From Micropterix aruncella (lineage: Eukaryota; Arthropoda; Insecta; Lepidoptera; Micropterigidae), in contig OX155957.1 of the NCBI GenBank assembly GCA_944548615.1, positions 4,332,795 to 4,396,794 on the forward strand: a stretch of DNA of 64,000 nucleotides, in the 5' to 3' direction. A program made the position numbers and the translations under genes. The notes under the pieces are model-generated. The model made no database searches. It was not told where the DNA came from and saw only the letters and a list, made by a program, of their open reading frames with translations. Of the stretch, positions 22,381-34,009 are shown piece after piece. Every line of letters starts with the position of its first letter. Position 1 is the first letter of the stretch.

Positions 22381-23265
22381 TATGATTCCAGAGCAAATAA
22401 AAATCCTTGGAGAGGACCAATTAAAAAAGATAATTATGAATAATTTGGTAAGAAACCCAATTTATGGTATAAGGGAGCTTGAAAATTCTGAGTTTATTTT
22501 CCATGTTGATGATTAACGAAATGTGTAAAGTTTTAAACATAATGGTATTATGATAGCTGACATTCTAATTTTCATATAATTTATTATACATCTATTTTTT
22601 TTTTTTTAAAATACAAAGGCATATTGCTGGATTGATAATAAAATAAATTTTCTTTGATTATTGTTACATAGAATTTGCATTTCTATATTTATATATTATT
22701 CTCCCTGACTCTTAAATCACATTAGTATATTTTGATTATTTGTATGTAGGTAATATTGAATATAATATTACAACTATGACAACTATCATGATAGTTATGT
22801 TTTTATACAACACTTCACTTTTTGTGACAGCAGTCGTGTTTTTTTATTTTGTTAAATATATTTACTTGTTGAATTATACTGTGGGCCTTAGTTCGTCTGC
22901 CTTTTTTATCTTCCTCTAGGAATGATACCTGTAGTTTCTCGTATGCCGCTTTTCCCTACTGTTTTAGATATCAAGTAATAAAATCGTAACAAATCCGATT
23001 CTGATAAAAAAATAACGGGAAACGTTCACAAAGCGCAGTACACGGCAAGGGGAAATGTCCAATTGAAACGATTTCATAACAGACAGAAAAATTGGATTGA
23101 ATTGATATTGCGCTTGTGATTCCTGATAGGATTTTGCAATATAACGTGGGGCGATTAAGTCAACTGGATATTTTGCCATTGGTCATAACAAAATAGACAG
23201 GTGATTGGAATTTAAAATAAACATCGTTACTTAATAAAAAACAAAATATTATTAGGCTGTTTAAA
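22381..23265. other. AT-rich stretch, no gene
   Basis: Nothing recognised. Confidence 0.5.
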
Positions 23266-23508
23266 TTAACCCCTCAAATGAATGGCGATTAGCTCGGGTT
23301 GCCTACGGCAAAATGTATATAAATTTATATTTACATTTACATTTACATAGAGCGGGGTTTACTATAGAGCTATAGCATTACTATAGAGCGGATTACTATA
23401 AAGCGGCGCACATTTACATTTATATTTACATTTATATAAATTTATATACATTTTGTATACATTTTACCAATGCATCCCTTAAGGGACGCCTCACATTTGA
23501 GGGGTTAA
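23266..23508. mobile_element. TTAA-flanked piggyBac-type foldback MITE
   Basis: TTAA at 23266-23269 and 23505-23508 flanks inverted ends CCCCTCAAATG/CATTTGAGGGG. Subterminal ATTTACATTT and TATATAAATTTATA repeats are also inverted around a centre near 23375, giving a foldback structure. No coding capacity. Confidence 0.8.
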
Positions 23509-23940
23509 TATGGTTTAGACAAATTTTTCGTCTGAAAGAGGGTATATATTTATCAATTACTTCCTTGTATATTTCCTCTAACAGTGAATACGCAATAATA
23601 TTTGCAATTATAAAATCCATGCATACATACATGAAATCCATCACTAAGGCATACAAATTACGAAAACAAATTAAAATTAAATGTTCGACAGATTTCCAAT
23701 TTACTGACACTCTGAAATAGTTATATAATTCATGCGGCAGTGTGAGAAGTCATTTAGAAACTGTGTCGGTCGTTTGAAATCCACAGTGCGTCACGTATAT
23801 CTATATAGTAGAGGCAGTAACAAGAATAAAAATAGATATATTCAAACGATATGTCAGATATAAGACCTTTCTCATATACCGAGGTCTTTAGGTCTTTATT
23901 TCTCATATCACCAAATGTTATAAATAAGATAAAAAACTAA
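23509..23940. other. AT-rich stretch, no gene
   Basis: Nothing recognised; the minus-strand frame at 23432-23710 begins outside the MITE above and has no motif. Confidence 0.45.
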
Positions 23941-23943
23941 TTT

Positions 23944-24519
23944 AACATGACGAGGCTGAACTTCTGTGCGACGCTGAGCATTTTCCGCAGGAAATGAAAC
24001 ATATCAATGATGTCCTTAGGAGAAATGAATACGAAAAATACCACGAGACACGCACACGATTCAATACAGACGAAATTCAGAAACCGAGCAGATGAAGAGC
24101 ATTCTTACCATACACGATTCAATACAGACGAAATTCAGAAACCGAGCAGATCAAGATCATTCTTACCATACATCAAGGGCGTAACAGATCGAATAAGTGA
24201 GATGCTAAGCAAAATCGATATAAAAACGATCATCAAACCGACCCAAAATATAGATCGATTTTGGAGGCCTGTAATGGATGTAATACCACTGCAAACCCCG
24301 GGTGTGTATAAAGTCAAATGCATCTGTGGTTTAGCCTACGTTCGACCAACGAAACGGCCCATAGCCACTCAATTGATAGAACACATCAAAGCTGTTAAAT
24401 CGTTTAGAGAGAAAAATCGGCGATCTGCGAACATATATTGGATAGCGGAAGTAACCACTGGCTACAGTTTCAAAATCCTATTGTTTCATCCAAAGAATAA
24501 TTCTAATTTCCTCTCATGA
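23944..24519 (+). pseudogene. Penelope-like element, C-terminus with GIY-YIG domain (broken)
   Basis: The downstream frame carries SFLPYIKGVTDRISEMLSKI, the linker block of Penelope reverse transcriptases, followed by TPGVYKVKCICGLAYV and a partner EHIKAV, the GVY...YV core of a GIY-YIG nuclease. The expected G after YV is replaced by R, so the active fold is damaged. The upstream frame (from about 23944, LLCDAEHFPQEMKHINDVL) matches the C-terminal helical part of Penelope RT but is in a different phase. The two frames are separated by a 58-bp tandem duplication (24055-24112, 24113-24170), which explains the frameshift. Penelope elements use this nuclease to open target DNA. The repeat D sequence follows at 24600-24840. 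Confidence 0.8.
24055..24170 (+). repeat. 58-bp tandem duplication inside the Penelope frame
   Basis: CACGATTCAATACAGACGAA begins at 24055 and again at 24113. The two units differ at a few positions. 58 is not a multiple of three, so the event shifts the reading frame. Confidence 0.9.
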
Positions 24520-24599
24520 TCCGGGAAGACATTGAAGTAAGAAGAACCCCGAACTTCAATTGAGACGATTTTTACAAACTCTCTTCTACTTGAAATCTT

Positions 24600-24840
24600 C
24601 TTTTTAATATGTTCCCAGAGCCGATCGCCGAACGCAAGGACTTAAAACAGGATACAGTTATATAGTGTTGTATGAGCAACGGATTTTTAAAATTCGCGCT
24701 CGCCGAGCCCCGTAATAATCAACGCAGTGGCGGCAGCGGTATGCAGCCGCGGAACAACGGATTGACAGCTCTTTCATTCTACCCTAGACAACGGCAGCTG
24801 CAACATCGCCGAAACAACACCGATAGTCTCCGATTTCAAA
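24600..24840 (+). mobile_element. Penelope 3' region (repeat D)
   Basis: CGCAAGGACTTAAAACAGGA, GGATTGACAGCTCTTTCA and TACCCTAGACAACGGCAGC match the inverted copies at 11748-12060 and 45743-45957. Confidence 0.65.
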
Positions 24841-25324
24841 CCCCCACATCTTGTCACTGAAGGATCGTATATGCCCGATAGACCTCTCCTTCCCGCGTAA
24901 AATATTAAGTCTCTTTTTGCCTGTAAGCAATAAGATCGCCTATTCTTATGATTAAATCGTTTATATTATCTTAATTATTACGATTTTAAACGGCTGTTTC
25001 AGAATTGCCTGTTAAAATTGCTGTATATTTTTGCATGTCATTTTTATTTTTGTTTATTTGCAGTATTGTACTTCATTTTATTTTATTATTTCTTAAAGGA
25101 AATATGTCTTATGCTTGTTTCATGATTGTTTTTAAAATATTTCAATAAAGCTACTCATTTACGCTCATCTAGCTACCTTCACTTATATTGCCACTCTAGC
25201 TATCTAATCTACCTTTAACTTCCGTTACCGTCTAAATTTAGTCGTAACAATATTTCTCCAGTTGTATTTGCCTTTCAATAAAAGCAAAATAAATTATTCT
25301 TCTCAGCCTTACTCAATTTGAAAA
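24841..25324. other. AT-rich stretch, no gene
   Basis: Nothing recognised. Confidence 0.5.
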
Positions 25325-25545
25325 ATAGACGTTTATTTTTTATTTTTTTATTTTTATTTTTTAAAGGTAAAGCACAAAATATAATTTACTGCAGCATTAC
25401 AAAAAAAATGTGTTTGGACCAGTAGCGAAAAATAGAGCACACTGCAGTATCTTGGTCACTGCGTCAACACCGCCTAACTAGGCCTAGGCCTGTACTAAGG
25501 CAGGTGTACCAGGAAATATTTTACCTGTGCACACAAAAAAAGTTA
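25325..25545 (-). mobile_element. LINE 3' UTR and A-rich tail
   Basis: On the minus strand the end is an (AAAAT)n tail (25330-25365) preceded by GGTGTTGACGCAGTGACC and a GTACAGGCCTAGGCCTAG palindrome-containing block. No coding part is recognisable upstream. Confidence 0.45.
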
Positions 25546-26721
25546 AAAATTAACAACTAAACTTAAAAATTAAACATGTTAAAAAAATAAATTAAAATAT
25601 CATCAAGAAGTATTTGAAATTATAATCATAAAATTATCGAGTAAATACATAAAAATCGAAATTATAATAATAGTAAATAGATAGATAGATACCTACTCAG
25701 TAAAATAAACAAAAAAAAATAAAATAAGAATTACTTGGAATTACTAATTTAAAAGCGAATAAATCTTACTTTAGCCCTGCTCCTGTCGAGCACTGTCTGA
25801 GCCTTATAGATGGAGTGAGTTGTCACCGTGGTAGATAACTTAAAAAGATAGCTTTTACGGGATTGCTCGAGAAGCCTCCTTGTCCGAGAATCCTCCGCAC
25901 GTTTTCCCGTTATTAATGATATCACATAACAAGCATAGAATAGAATAGAATATTTTTTTGTGCTAAAAACAACATTAAATGAGGATACTACACTGGTTTT
26001 GAAACATAATATGCACTAATGGCGGACATTTTACAGTCGTCCATTTCATAGCCTAATTCTAATTGTCATCGTACAGTACATACAGTACACATAGATTTAA
26101 TGAAATTAAATTTAAATAAACTAATACAAAAAATAAATACACACCAATAAATAGGTTTAAAATATAGCAAATTTTGCTATTTTTGCCAATGAAGGATATT
26201 TTTTCTATAGAAAATAAAGGAGAGGTTAAGGTTGACATTTGGTTAGTTACTCTGTGAAAGCAATTTTTTCTTCAAAAACTTTGTAGAAGTGAGCAATGAA
26301 GGTACATGCCGGGCAGAGTGTGGGAGATAATTACGTTAACGAAGAGAATGGACCGTAAAAGAGTACGTGTAAACAGAAGAGTGATGTAACGGAACGGCGA
26401 GTATGTCATCCTGGCTTGATCAAAGTGGAAGACCGTGTCCTGCCAAAGTATGATGTGTCATTCCATAAGTGATTTGTCTTTTATAAATAAAGTAAGTGGT
26501 TATCTAAAGAAGTTTTAATCGCATTGTTGGATAAAGTGACTATTTCTTTATTTCTTTTTTAAGGTTCGCATATTAGTCACAAGTTAAAAATTAGGTACAG
26601 TTAAATCAGTAGAAATAAGACAGTAACGTTTGCAAAATTTACAAAATATTGCATCTTTTACACATTTTAATTTAGGATTTAAAATAATACCTTATTTGAA
26701 AATTTTGTTTGTACCGACGTT
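25546..26721. other. AT-rich stretch with another possible retroposon tail
   Basis: (AGAAT)n at 25936-25955 followed by T7 looks like the tail of a minus-strand retroposon. 26280-26470 is more GC-rich without a recognisable frame. Confidence 0.4.
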
Positions 26722-27140
26722 ACATTACATTACATTTAGGCCGTGTCCAATTGGCGGCTAAAAACTACTCTTGACGTGTCAAAATATTTGTGTTTTAAGT
26801 AGTAAGTCGCATTACTAATTTAATCTTTACTCAACATACATATTATATAATATCAAAAACAATGTATCTAAGAAACTTTTTTAACTTACTAAAAGTTATT
26901 CGTCGTAAAATCTTATTACAAAACAAATAAAAAGGCTTATTAAGATAGATAATAATTTTAATGGCTACCTAATAAAAGCCACTCAACACAATAATTAAAA
27001 TAGTCACTTAAAAAGTTAAATAATCAAAGCAAGAACCTAACAATTGAAATAGTCAATAATTCGAATATACATATACGTACTAAAAACTGTATATGGTAAC
27101 ATCCGAAGTGGTACATAAAGTGTTAAATAATCAAACTCAA
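26722..27140 (-). repeat. Dispersed repeat E, copy 2
   Basis: Inverted relative to 20640-20945; CATTACATTACATT, GTGTCCAATTGGCGGCTAAA and TTTACTCAACATACATA are shared. Confidence 0.6.
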
Positions 27141-27258
27141 GCTAAATCTTATATTTAAATACTAAATGTACAAATTTAATTATTATTCAAATTGGTAAAA
27201 TATTTGCAAAGTCATGGCCCTCGAATTCGGTCAGATTATATATAGAAAGGGTGGCCTA

Positions 27259-27640
27259 TCAGCATCTCTTTAATGTTTTTCTTTTAAATTGTATGTCCTC
27301 CAGGTGTTTGATAGTAATAGGAAGTAAATTGTAGAATTTAATGCTAAGGTATAAGTAGATCTTTTTTACTTTTGCCAGTCTTGTTCGGGGCACGCATAAA
27401 AGGGAGTTATCGCGTGTATGGCGAGAGTGAATGTCCGCTCTAGTTGCAGTTTCTGTTAGGTGCTTTCTGGCATACATTAAGCACTGGTATATGAACGCCG
27501 AATACATGGTCATTATCTTTGCCTTACTGAAGTATTCTCTTCATGAGGTCCTGGGAGTTACCTGATACATGCTGCGCAGTGCTCTTTTTTGAAAAAGGAA
27601 GATTCTTTTATTGTTTGGGGCATTTCCCCACGTGTATGCT
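27259..27640 (-). pseudogene. LINE C-terminal fragment (CR1-like)
   Basis: On the minus strand a frame reads QKRALRSMYQVTPRTS, a TGA, REYFSKAKIMTMYSAFIYQ, then HSRHTRDNSLLCVPRTRLAK and LYLSIKFYNLLP. This order (QKRALR, the Y-Q block, HxxxTR, P-T-R, then the S-KFYN-LP block) is the usual C-terminus of CR1/jockey-like LINE reverse transcriptases, downstream of the catalytic palm. The stop codon inside it and the missing palm mark it as dead and 5'-truncated. The sequence after the stop (27258 downwards) would be its 3' UTR, running into repeat E. Confidence 0.75.
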
Positions 27641-27661
27641 TAAATCATATATTTTGACGGT

Positions 27662-28370
27662 ATATTTTTTTATTTTATTTTATTCCATCAAAAGAGAAAA
27701 ACACCGCTAGGGTCTTAAAATAAATAATAATTACAATATTACGGTCAAAATAGTCTCCTGATAATATACACTTTATGTGCGTGATGTTGTGTAATAATAT
27801 TTATATATTATGTTATATAATCATGTTCTCTCGATTTGTGAGTGTGTATGATAGAGTAGGATGAGTGTGTTTATATGTGTGATTGTGATGTGTGTTTAAT
27901 GGGTGTGTGTAAGTACATCTACGTGTATGTGTCATAGTTGTGTATATATGAGAGTGTGTGATTCTACACAGGTATGTATCTGTTCAAGCTTTTATGGTTT
28001 GGTCTATTACCGCTCTGATAAACTCGTTTTTGCTAATTGAAAATATGACTAGTTCCTGAAACGATTCATCGTAGGCTTCCATAATTCGATGCAGAGTTGA
28101 ATTCCTTGCTTGATTTGTATGGAGTCTGGGTACATTGAATACCCTTGGGTGACGAGTTCGGCGCGATGGGACATTTAAGGCTATTTTGCTTAGAATTTGT
28201 GTGCTGTCGATATGATGCGAAAGTATATTGTGGAAGAACGTCATATCAGTCACTTTACGTCGCTGCTGAAGACTCAGCATTTCGAACTTTGCCAAGCCAT
28301 CAGAATATGAGGTATATTCAACGAGGGTTCCAGGACACAAGTGCCTTACGAAGGGAATAATCTATTAATG
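27662..28370 (-). pseudogene. 5'-truncated LINE: C-terminus, 3' UTR and tail
   Basis: The 118-codon frame (27984-28340) reads YSDGLAKFEMLSLQQRRKVT, ILSKIALNVPSRRTRHPRVF and NVPRLHTNQARNSTLHRIM, the standard C-terminal block of jockey-like LINEs (LxxRRKVxD, ILSKI, RRTR, RT/HTN.AR). The frame stays open upstream to about 28370. The 3' UTR (27720-27983) contains a TG-rich microsatellite (27830-27960), and the element ends in an (AAAAT)n tail at 27662-27690. It lacks EN and RT domains, as expected for a 5'-truncated insertion, and may have no stop within the preserved domain, so it could be recent. Confidence 0.8.
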
Positions 28371-28959
28371 AGGTCTTGCTTTCGAGATGAGATGACCTCT
28401 TTGCATAGTTTATTATTGAAACCAATAGAAGTATAATCTAGAATCAATAACATTTTGTAACATCAGATCAGGTCTGCCCGGTGGAGAAAAACGTCTGTGG
28501 CTCTCTGGAACAGACAAGTATTAGAACCGCCGCACGGAGAAGTACTCTAGGTCTTCGCGGTACTGAGGAGTCAGGATAACGTTCACTGGTCAATTGTAAA
28601 ATGATGCCGATAATGTGGGCTGAGATGAGAGGTGGGGGGGGGGGGGCGGGTTATCCACTTTGACTTGGTCGGCCGAGCTGTTGGCTCAGCTAACATCCGT
28701 TGTACTTTTCGAATAGGGAAGACCTTGAAAGGCCGCAGTAAACTTTATCTCTATTATTTATTGACTAGCTACCTGATAATTCAACCTGATTTTCTAATAC
28801 CCTTTTTAAATTATTGCTCCTATGCTATATTTACTAGCTGTTATTTATCCTGCAATGTTTGTCAGTATGTTTGTTTAGGTCAAATATTGTAAGCAGAATT
28901 TGAACCACTTCCTCGTACCTTATAAAGTTGAAATTTTACATGGTGGTGCAATTCCGATA
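28371..28959. other. No gene; G-run at 28632
   Basis: GGTGGGGGGGGGGGGGCGGG at about 28632-28650 is a possible G-quadruplex. Otherwise nothing recognised. Confidence 0.45.
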
Positions 28960-29415
28960 ACAATGCATTTTTATGGTAAACATGACCTGATTCTGCACCA
29001 GCATTGGCTCCCTGCGAGGGGACTCCTCAACGGTCAACATAACAGACACGAAATTTTGTATACGCATTCAATTATTATAGCCAGCTATAATTTTTATCAT
29101 GACATGGCTGCTGAGCCCATGGTTGGCTCTCGAAGAAAGGACTTCTCAACGGTCAACAGCACAGTCACGAAATATTGTATACGCATTGAATTATGATAGC
29201 CGTTATAACTTTAATCATGACATAGCGGCTGAGCCCATGGTTGGCTCCCGACAAGGGGACTCCTCAACGGCCAACAGCACAGAAAGGTTTTTTTTTAATA
29301 CGCATTTGATTATGATAGCTCGTTCTAAGCTTCAACATGACATAGCTGCTGCGCTCAGGGTTGGCTCCCGACGAGATAACACCTCAACGGTCAACAGGAC
29401 TGGTCGGGACCGAAC
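28960..29415 (+). repeat. Tandem repeat B, 119-bp period, four units
   Basis: The marker ACTCCTCAACGG (with variants) starts at 29022, 29141, 29259 and 29379, 118-120 bp apart. Units share TGGCTCCCGACAAGGGGAC and a GTATACGCATT...ATTATGATAGC block. Inverted copies of the unit lie at 41770-41860, 55385-55470 and 55790-55960, so the unit also moves as part of a dispersed element. The frames at 28900-29422 reflect the repeat. Confidence 0.9.
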
Positions 29416-30049
29416 ATTTTAAGAAAATCTTGTATTTAAAAATGTGTTTTTAATATTTATTAACGTATTCTCTAATTACTGACTATCTAACTATCATTTG
29501 AATTTTATTGTGTCTTGTTATTATTATTTTATTTTTTATAAATTATTTTTATTTCATTATAATTTTCTCCAACATGATTTTTAATGTGAGCTTAATAGAT
29601 AAAGCACCACAATTTATCTATCTCGAGCCGTTTGTCTCTGCCATACGCCAGCGCGCCTGTAAATCCATAATTCAGAACACTTGTGTAATTGAACCTGAAT
29701 TTGATCACACCCTTGAGACACATCGGCGCCAGTGGCTCTACAGAATTTCAAAAGGTCTGCCAGTTTGATTCTAGTTGCTACGGGAATAATTGAGTTTATA
29801 ATAATAATATATTCGTATTACGTATCGGCAACTTTAGGGCGGCGTTCGAGGTCAAATGCTTAATATTTTAAGGTGATAAAGAGATGCTCCTCAGAGATGG
29901 TTTACATTATTATACGTTGGCGAAATCACAAATTTCTATTTTTGCTCCAAAATACACTTTTTACGGATAATTTCTAATATGATTTAATTTTTGCATGTCA
30001 TATTTCCTTTTTATTGCACTTTTGTCGTATTAGACTTAGTAGTAGATTT
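29416..30049. other. AT-rich stretch, no gene
   Basis: The plus-strand frame at 29508-29768 has no recognisable domain. Confidence 0.45.
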
Positions 30050-30150
30050 TAATCGAATAATATTTTATTCGATTAAATGGGAAACATGATATTTCATGTT
30101 TCCCATTTAATTTTTGGGGAAACATGATATTTCATGTTTCCCCAAAAATT
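30050..30150. repeat. Three consecutive perfect hairpins with the same TATT spacer
   Basis: 30050-30075 (arms of 11, TAATCGAATAA), 30075-30108 (arms of 15, AAATGGGAAACATGA) and 30109-30150 (arms of 19, AATTTTTGGGGAAACATGA). Each has exact complementarity and a 4-nt spacer TATT. The second and third share a GGGAAACATGA core. Confidence 0.95.
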
Positions 30151-30289
30151 ATAGTGTCTTTTTAACCAACAACATTTTCTATTTAATTTACCTATATTAT
30201 CTGGCATTATTTAAGCTATATAGGTGAATATAATTTCTAAATTAACTGAAGCTATATATTTCTTTTCAAGATTATGCATTTGTAATGGC

Positions 30290-30345
30290 CCTTAAGTACC
30301 ATTATATGCGATCAACAAATGCATCGATTTCCAGTGAAATACACT
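30290..30345. repeat. Dispersed repeat G, copy 2
   Basis: CTTAAGTACCATTATATGCG followed by ATCAACAAATGCATCGATTT and CCAGTGAAA; see 19004-19065. Confidence 0.6.
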
Positions 30346-31247
30346 GACACAATTCATCTATTATTTTAACCCGTGCAGCGATGAATCAGCACGATGAAAC
30401 AATACTTTCACTCGGAATATTTCGGATTGCATCATTTTTTGGCCTATATAAACCGGCGAAAAAAAACAACCAAAGTATCATTCCTCGAGTGATCACCTTC
30501 CCCCAAGGTTGCGACGGCATATTCGGTACCCCTCCCACGAGGTGCGTCAACGAATCCGGCTCCTTGGTTTCCTTTCCTTATCTTTCCCAGTCACGAAGCA
30601 TCAGTCTGCAATCCCACAGACTCGAGCCGTGCCCAGTACAAGATACTAGGAGCACACATACAATCCTCATCCATATATCCTCGTAACCGCAGTCGCACAT
30701 CAGTACACTCGGGAAGCGTTATAACTGGAAATATCAAACTTTCAATCAATAAATACCTTCTACTTCATTCAAAACCGCCTTTCAATACGGAGATAACTAG
30801 TAAGTTGATACCACCACCTCACACCGCACTATTGGAGTCTAGTGAGGGGTGGTCTCTCACACATTCAACAAAAACCTTTAAAATATCATAATTTTAATCT
30901 TATTTTATTATTTTCCATCGTAAATCCTTCTTTAAATGATGTAAGCCTTAATATAAACTTCTCAATCTAGAACAACGACTTTACCCTTTTATTTGATAAA
31001 AATAAGCATATCATACTTTTTTAAATTTTATATTTGGCAAATATTGAACGCAGCATCCTTTTATCGTCTATTAAAATAATATAATACATTCGTTTTTTTT
31101 CAGTATTTCGATCTGGCATTTTATATTTAAGGAACGGCATTCTTTGATTTATAATCAATGTTCATTAATAATTGTTTTTTGCAAACATTCAATTCTGGTG
31201 AAGATTAAGCAATTTATTACACCCAACCGACCATTTTGTGAGATACA
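30346..31247. other. No gene recognised
   Basis: The 101-codon plus frame at 30381-30686 has no domain I recognise and is not shared elsewhere in the window. Confidence 0.4.
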
Positions 31248-31733
31248 CTTTTTATTTTTTTTATTTATGTAAAAAACAGTCCAAACAGTGTTTTAACAAA
31301 TACACTTAAACAAATAGACCTACATTACCATTAATTTTAACAAAATTGTAAATGTAGCCACAACAATGTAAATTTCTAGTCGGATCGAACTATTTTCATT
31401 TAGAACTAGTACCTAAATTATTAGCTGTAAACTAAAACTAATGCAACAACAAATCACTCAATTGTTTCCTAAAAGTAATTAATGACACTGAGAATATATC
31501 TATGTCGTTCTAAACTTCATTATAACACATGCAAGAGCGTCTGAAGAAGGTATTTTTTGCGTAGTTTGAATGAAAAGAGGGAATATAGAAAGTATCTTTT
31601 GAACGTGAGGAGGAAGACCGCGGGATTTTAAAAAGATTTTTTCCAAAAGGGGTGCAGAGTTGATGTGGTTATGAATAATTTTATATAAGAAAATGCTGTC
31701 TAAGAATTTTCGTCTTGAATACAGAAAATGCAT
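31248..31733 (-). pseudogene. 5'-truncated LINE: C-terminal fragment, 3' UTR and tail
   Basis: The 77-codon frame (31500-31733) reads YSRRKFLDSIFLYKIIHN, SAPLLEKIFLKS and LFIQTTQKIPSSDALACVIM, the RRxxLDxxFLxKI...LLxxI pattern of LINE C-termini. The 3' UTR follows, and the element ends on the minus strand at an A-rich AAAATAAAAA tail at 31248-31265. No other domain of the element is present. Confidence 0.7.
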
Positions 31734-31889
31734 TTTGTGTGCACTTTTAAACGGTACAGTATGAAGAATAAAAATTGATACTCAGAATGCAAAATAAATA
31801 CAAAATTGCTGGAAAAGGAAAAGGATGGTAAAAAGGGCATAGCGGTTTAGATTAACTGTGTTCACATATGTAGTGATTTTAAATGATTT

Positions 31890-32130
31890 TGAAATTGGAA
31901 AATGATATATCACTCTTAATAATATAGGAGCTGATTCCAAAGACGGGCTGCATGAGCGGCGAAAGAGGGAGTGTAGAATGTAGACTTATGGTTAGGTAAG
32001 TTATTCGTGCCTAGGTTATTATTCTGACTTGATCGGAATGAAAGATCATGATTATTTAAAGGGATGAATGTTGGGTTGTAAGAATGAGTTGTTGGGTTGT
32101 AATAATGGAGAGGATGTGCAATTTTCTGCG
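31890..32130 (-). pseudogene. Second LINE C-terminal fragment
   Basis: The minus frame reads NHDLSFRSSQNNNLGTNNLP followed by STFYTPSFAAHAARLWNQL, the terminal R-LWN-LP block of LINE proteins. In the minus direction it lies upstream of the 31500-31733 fragment, although that block belongs later in the protein, so it represents a different insertion. Confidence 0.6.
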
Positions 32131-33116
32131 TTTACGATTTCTCAAAAATTTTACCCTTTTACGAAACTCCGATACGTTCTCAAATTTTCGCAGTTCAAAG
32201 ATGTGTACCTGATACAACAATTTTGGAACCAGTATAATTTGTCTAGGATGCTCTCATTTACAGCTAGGTAAACGGCGGCTGTGTAGTCCAGTATTGGCAG
32301 CAAAGAAGGCTGAGCGAGGTGAGCTTTGTTTCTACTGGCAGGAGCTTTTGCAGCCGTCGGAGTTTATAAAATCCGAAATGTATGAGTCTAATGGTATTAG
32401 TTTTTGTCTGCAAAAAAGAAAGTAAACCAAGTTTTTTTATCTAATTTAGAGTAGTTTTCATTAATTTGAATAAGAGGAAACACCTTTAATGTGTGCTTAA
32501 ATGCAGCACTTTATCAATGGGCGGAGGGGGGGGGCAAACTGGGTATATAGGGGCGGGGGGGGGGCAGAGGGGGCAACTTGGGGTTTAAAAAACTGGTTTC
32601 ACTGAAGCGTCTGGCATCCAGGGCGCGTCGTAGTTACTATCGATTGTTCATTTGATTTTGGATCGCAGCCTAAGTTGATTTTTGGACGGGTGCGCAGTGT
32701 GTGTCATATCTGCCGGGGAAATTTCCGTCGTGTCATCAAAAATTCCTCCCCACATACAGAAGGGGTCAGGGCTACACGAACGAAGCCGTAAAAAGCTGAA
32801 CGGCCGAGTGGTCGGTATTTATGTGGCTGATTAGGTGTGCGAGTAATTAAAGTTGTTTTTTTTTTCTTGAATACTTTTTCAAACGTGTCACTATAAAATT
32901 AGTTTATGTGACAATAGATTATATCGTGAAAAAAAAATCTCGACGTTTAAAACCGAAGAGTCCTAAAAGTGTGAAAATCTGTCTTTGTGTGTTGTCTGCA
33001 TCGGTTGTAGGTATATGTATATATATTCTAAATTGATGCCACATAAAGGAAAGGAAGATATAGTTAATAAATAGTTCACATGTCTTGTATTTAAGGGTTC
33101 TTATTATCCGCCAAAT
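32131..33116. other. No gene; G-rich patch at 32518-32582
   Basis: G-runs of 6 to 10 at 32518-32582 could form quadruplexes. Nothing else is recognised. Confidence 0.45.
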
Positions 33117-33762
33117 AAAATTACACCCAGTTGGGCAAGGTCGACTACAATGGGCGAACCCGTCACCCCAGGCTGGTGTAACGATATGTGATCGTTCTTT
33201 TAGCAATGAGATGGACAAACCTGCTCCGCCAACTAGCCCGCGAGAGACCAACCATTACCGATCGGCATCGGATACTTGAACCAGCGGGCAGACAAAGCGC
33301 CCTCGCTACCAGTTATGTCCAGATTTATTCGGTCTCCCGACAGCTTCAAATTCGCTTGCGCGATCCTCTTCTTAGTGTAGCAGTGATCGATGTATACCAA
33401 ATCTATCGCGGATCACGGCATCCTTTGCAAGGCTTTCACCCAGGATCGGAGAGCCAATTAGTTGTTTCAAGAGCAGTTTCCGTAAGGTTAACAACTACTT
33501 CCAGTCTATAGGAAACAATACTGTTTCCAGAGTCCCTCGGCTGTCAGTCGGAAAGAACAATCGATTGGCTGACGCAACACGGTGCGAAAACCGTCCAGGA
33601 GCGCCTAAAGGTTGACTCCTAGGGTAAACTGGCCCGAAGGACAAAGTCCTACCCGGGCTTGCACTTGTGCGTGGAGGCTGCTGGGTAGGTGTTGACCCGT
33701 GAGTTTTTCCGACCCTAAACGCATGGGTCTTAGTGGCCTAACGCTCCCTAAATCACATTCAG
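33117..33762 (-). repeat. Family A element, full-length copy with degraded 14-nt flanking repeats
   Basis: The element (33131-33748) starts on the plus strand with 15 nt, then TACAATGGGCGAACCCGTC, and ends CCTAACGCTCCC (its 5' end read on the minus strand). The flanks AAAATTACACCCAG (33117-33130) and TAAATCACATTCAG (33749-33762) match at 10 of 14 positions, as expected for an old target duplication. The frames inside it do not agree with the frames of other copies. Confidence 0.8.
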
Positions 33763-34009
33763 TATATCTGATTCGTGATTTTTTTTTAAATCAATAATTT
33801 TAAATGCTAGAAAGGGAAATGCTGGAAATCTTCAATGTCATTTTTTGTCCTGGCTTCGAAAGTTGTAGATTCTAGGCTGCTTGTATGACAGTATACCTAT
33901 GCCATTAATATGAACAGGCATGGAAAATTGAAGAGTAAATACATAAAGCAGACTGTATACTGTGCACTGACAACCAAGCGGCCCGGAAATCACTCTCGGT
34001 CGAGACGGT
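33763..34009. other. No gene recognised
   Basis: AT-rich spacer. Confidence 0.4.

Noticed and set aside
24600..24840. Hammerhead ribozyme in repeat D
   Set aside because: GAAAC is present, but no CTGATGA-type core could be placed at suitable distance in any copy.
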